A stretch of DNA of 12,022 nucleotides from Thermoleophilia bacterium (GTDB taxonomy: Bacteria; Actinomycetota; Thermoleophilia; Gaiellales; SKUG01): NCBI GenBank assembly GCA_025964405.1, contig JAOPYW010000332.1, forward strand, positions 1 to 12,022, written 5' to 3'. The translations under genes and the position numbers were made by a program. The notes beneath the pieces were generated by a model. The model was not told the origin of the DNA and did not search any database. It saw only the letters and a list, made by a program, of their open reading frames with translations. Each line of letters starts with the position of its first letter. Positions within the stretch are counted from its first letter, which is position 1. Shown piece after piece: positions 11,462 to 12,022 of this stretch.

Positions 11462-11869
11462 ATGGAACTCACCCTCTCGACCTGCTTCGTGCAGGTACAC
11501 GACCCCGAACGTGCCCTGACCTTCTACCGTGACCTGCTCGGCCTCGAGCTGCGCAAGGACGTCGCGAACGAGGGCTTCCGTTGGATCACCCTCGGCGCGG
11601 CCTCGGAGCCCGGTGTCGACATCGTGCTCACGAACTTCGTCAACGGCGCGCCCGAGGATGCAGACATCGTCGCGGCCCTGCTCGCGAAGGGCGCCATGAA
11701 CGGCGTGCACTTCCACGCCGACGACCTCGAAGCGGCCTTCGAGCGGCTGCGCGACGCCGGGGCTGAGGTCGTGCAGGAGCCCACCGACCAGTTCTGGGGC
11801 ACCCGCGACTGCGCCGTGCGCGACCCCTCCGGCAACCTCATCCGCATCGACCAGGCCGTGCGCGCCTGA
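11462..11869 (+). CDS. VOC family protein, partner of the AraC-type regulator
   Basis: 135 residues, full-length single VOC domain. The N-terminal half has CFVQVHDPERALTFYRDLLGLELRKDV (8-34) and FRWITLG (39-45). The second half has GVHFHADDLEAAFERLRDAGAEVVQEP (81-107) and the terminal DCAVRDPSGNLIRIDQ (116-131). The terminal 'GNxxE' glutamate of metal-dependent members is R128 here, and the strand-1 ligand position is T7/C8. Catalytic glyoxalase I activity is therefore unlikely. In families with this DPERALTFYRDLLGLE pattern the substrate is generally unknown; binding, extradiol-type or resistance roles are all possible. ATG 11462 is chosen over the in-frame upstream ATG 11339, which lies inside the AraC-type gene. 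Confidence 0.92.
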   Translation: MELTLSTCFVQVHDPERALTFYRDLLGLELRKDVANEGFRWITLGAASEPGVDIVLTNFVNGAPEDADIVAALLAKGAMNGVHFHADDLEAAFERLRDAGAEVVQEPTDQFWGTRDCAVRDPSGNLIRIDQAVRA

Positions 11870-11902
11870 ACGCAGGGGTTGCGCGACGGCCCATCCTTGG
11901 GT

Positions 11903-11930
11903 AACCTGTTGGTTATATAACCGATAGGTT
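11903..11930. promoter_or_regulatory. 28-bp palindromic operator of the ArsR-family gene
   Basis: The core GGTTATATAACC (11911-11922) is a perfect palindrome, flanked by AACCT (11903-11907) and AGGTT (11926-11930). 24 of 28 positions are symmetric. It ends 9 bp before ATG 11940, and its right arm contains a possible -10 box, TAGGTT (11925-11930). A repressor bound here would block the promoter, so ArsR autorepression is likely (inference). Confidence 0.8.
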
Positions 11931-11939
11931 CAATGCAAC

Positions 11940-12022
11940 ATGTCGACCGACCAGCTCAGCCGTACGTTCTCCGCACTCGCCGATCCCACTCGACGGGCCG
12001 TGCTCGCACGCCTGACGGAGGG
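11940..12022 (+). CDS. ArsR-family winged-helix transcriptional regulator, N-terminal fragment
   Basis: Only 27 codons fit before the right edge. The sequence LSRTFSALADPTRRAVLARLTEG is the characteristic first helix pair of ArsR/SmtB-type repressors (F-x-A-L-A-D-P-T-R-R-x-x-L). ATG 11940 follows the palindromic operator closely and no Shine-Dalgarno is visible, so the transcript may have a very short leader. The subgroup cannot be told from this fragment. ArsR genes with this kind of TATA-centred palindrome are often followed by an AHSA1/SRPBCC gene, a prediction for the sequence beyond the window. Confidence 0.88.
   Translation, partial: MSTDQLSRTFSALADPTRRAVLARLTE

Overview
This is a high-GC window whose gene content and promoter style fit an actinomycete-like bacterium (Actinomycetota). 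The best lineage clue is a giant secreted protein built from about 18 Ig-like modules with a W-x-R-C...C core. I associate such 'YQWQRC' repeats with Thermoleophilia/Solirubrobacterales. That placement is inference from memory and was not searched.

Left part (1-2871): an envelope-sensing module. A minus-strand OmpR-type response regulator and its histidine kinase overlap by 4 bp; the kinase runs off the left edge. They diverge from a plus-strand secreted protein with two tandem PepSY-like domains. The 139-bp region between them carries GTTCA half-sites as 11-bp-period direct repeats facing both ways, plus a perfect 8-bp inverted repeat. This looks like an operator controlling both transcripts. 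A strong 13-bp hairpin terminator closes the PepSY gene.

Middle part (3041-8635): one 1864-residue gene for the giant exported modular protein. It has a signal peptide, a very basic N-terminal module, increasingly acidic C-terminal modules, a unique four-cysteine insert and no recognisable cell-wall anchor. It is probably a surface or matrix protein.

Right part (8766-12022): a run of small accessory enzymes and regulators. It starts with a VOC-fold protein, which is convergent with an Arr-type rifamycin ADP-ribosyltransferase on the minus strand. The arr gene diverges from a RibD/DHFR-like reductase. Next comes a probable operon of a TerB-like protein, a stand-alone AraC-type DNA-binding protein and a second VOC protein. 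Last is the start of an ArsR-family regulator with a near-perfect 28-bp palindromic operator. Several genes here have TAnnnT -10 boxes placed 6-7 bp before the start codon, which predicts leaderless mRNAs.

No RNA genes, CRISPR arrays, insertion sequences or integrase genes were seen. The least familiar element is the giant repeat protein, possibly co-regulated with the neighbouring two-component/PepSY module.
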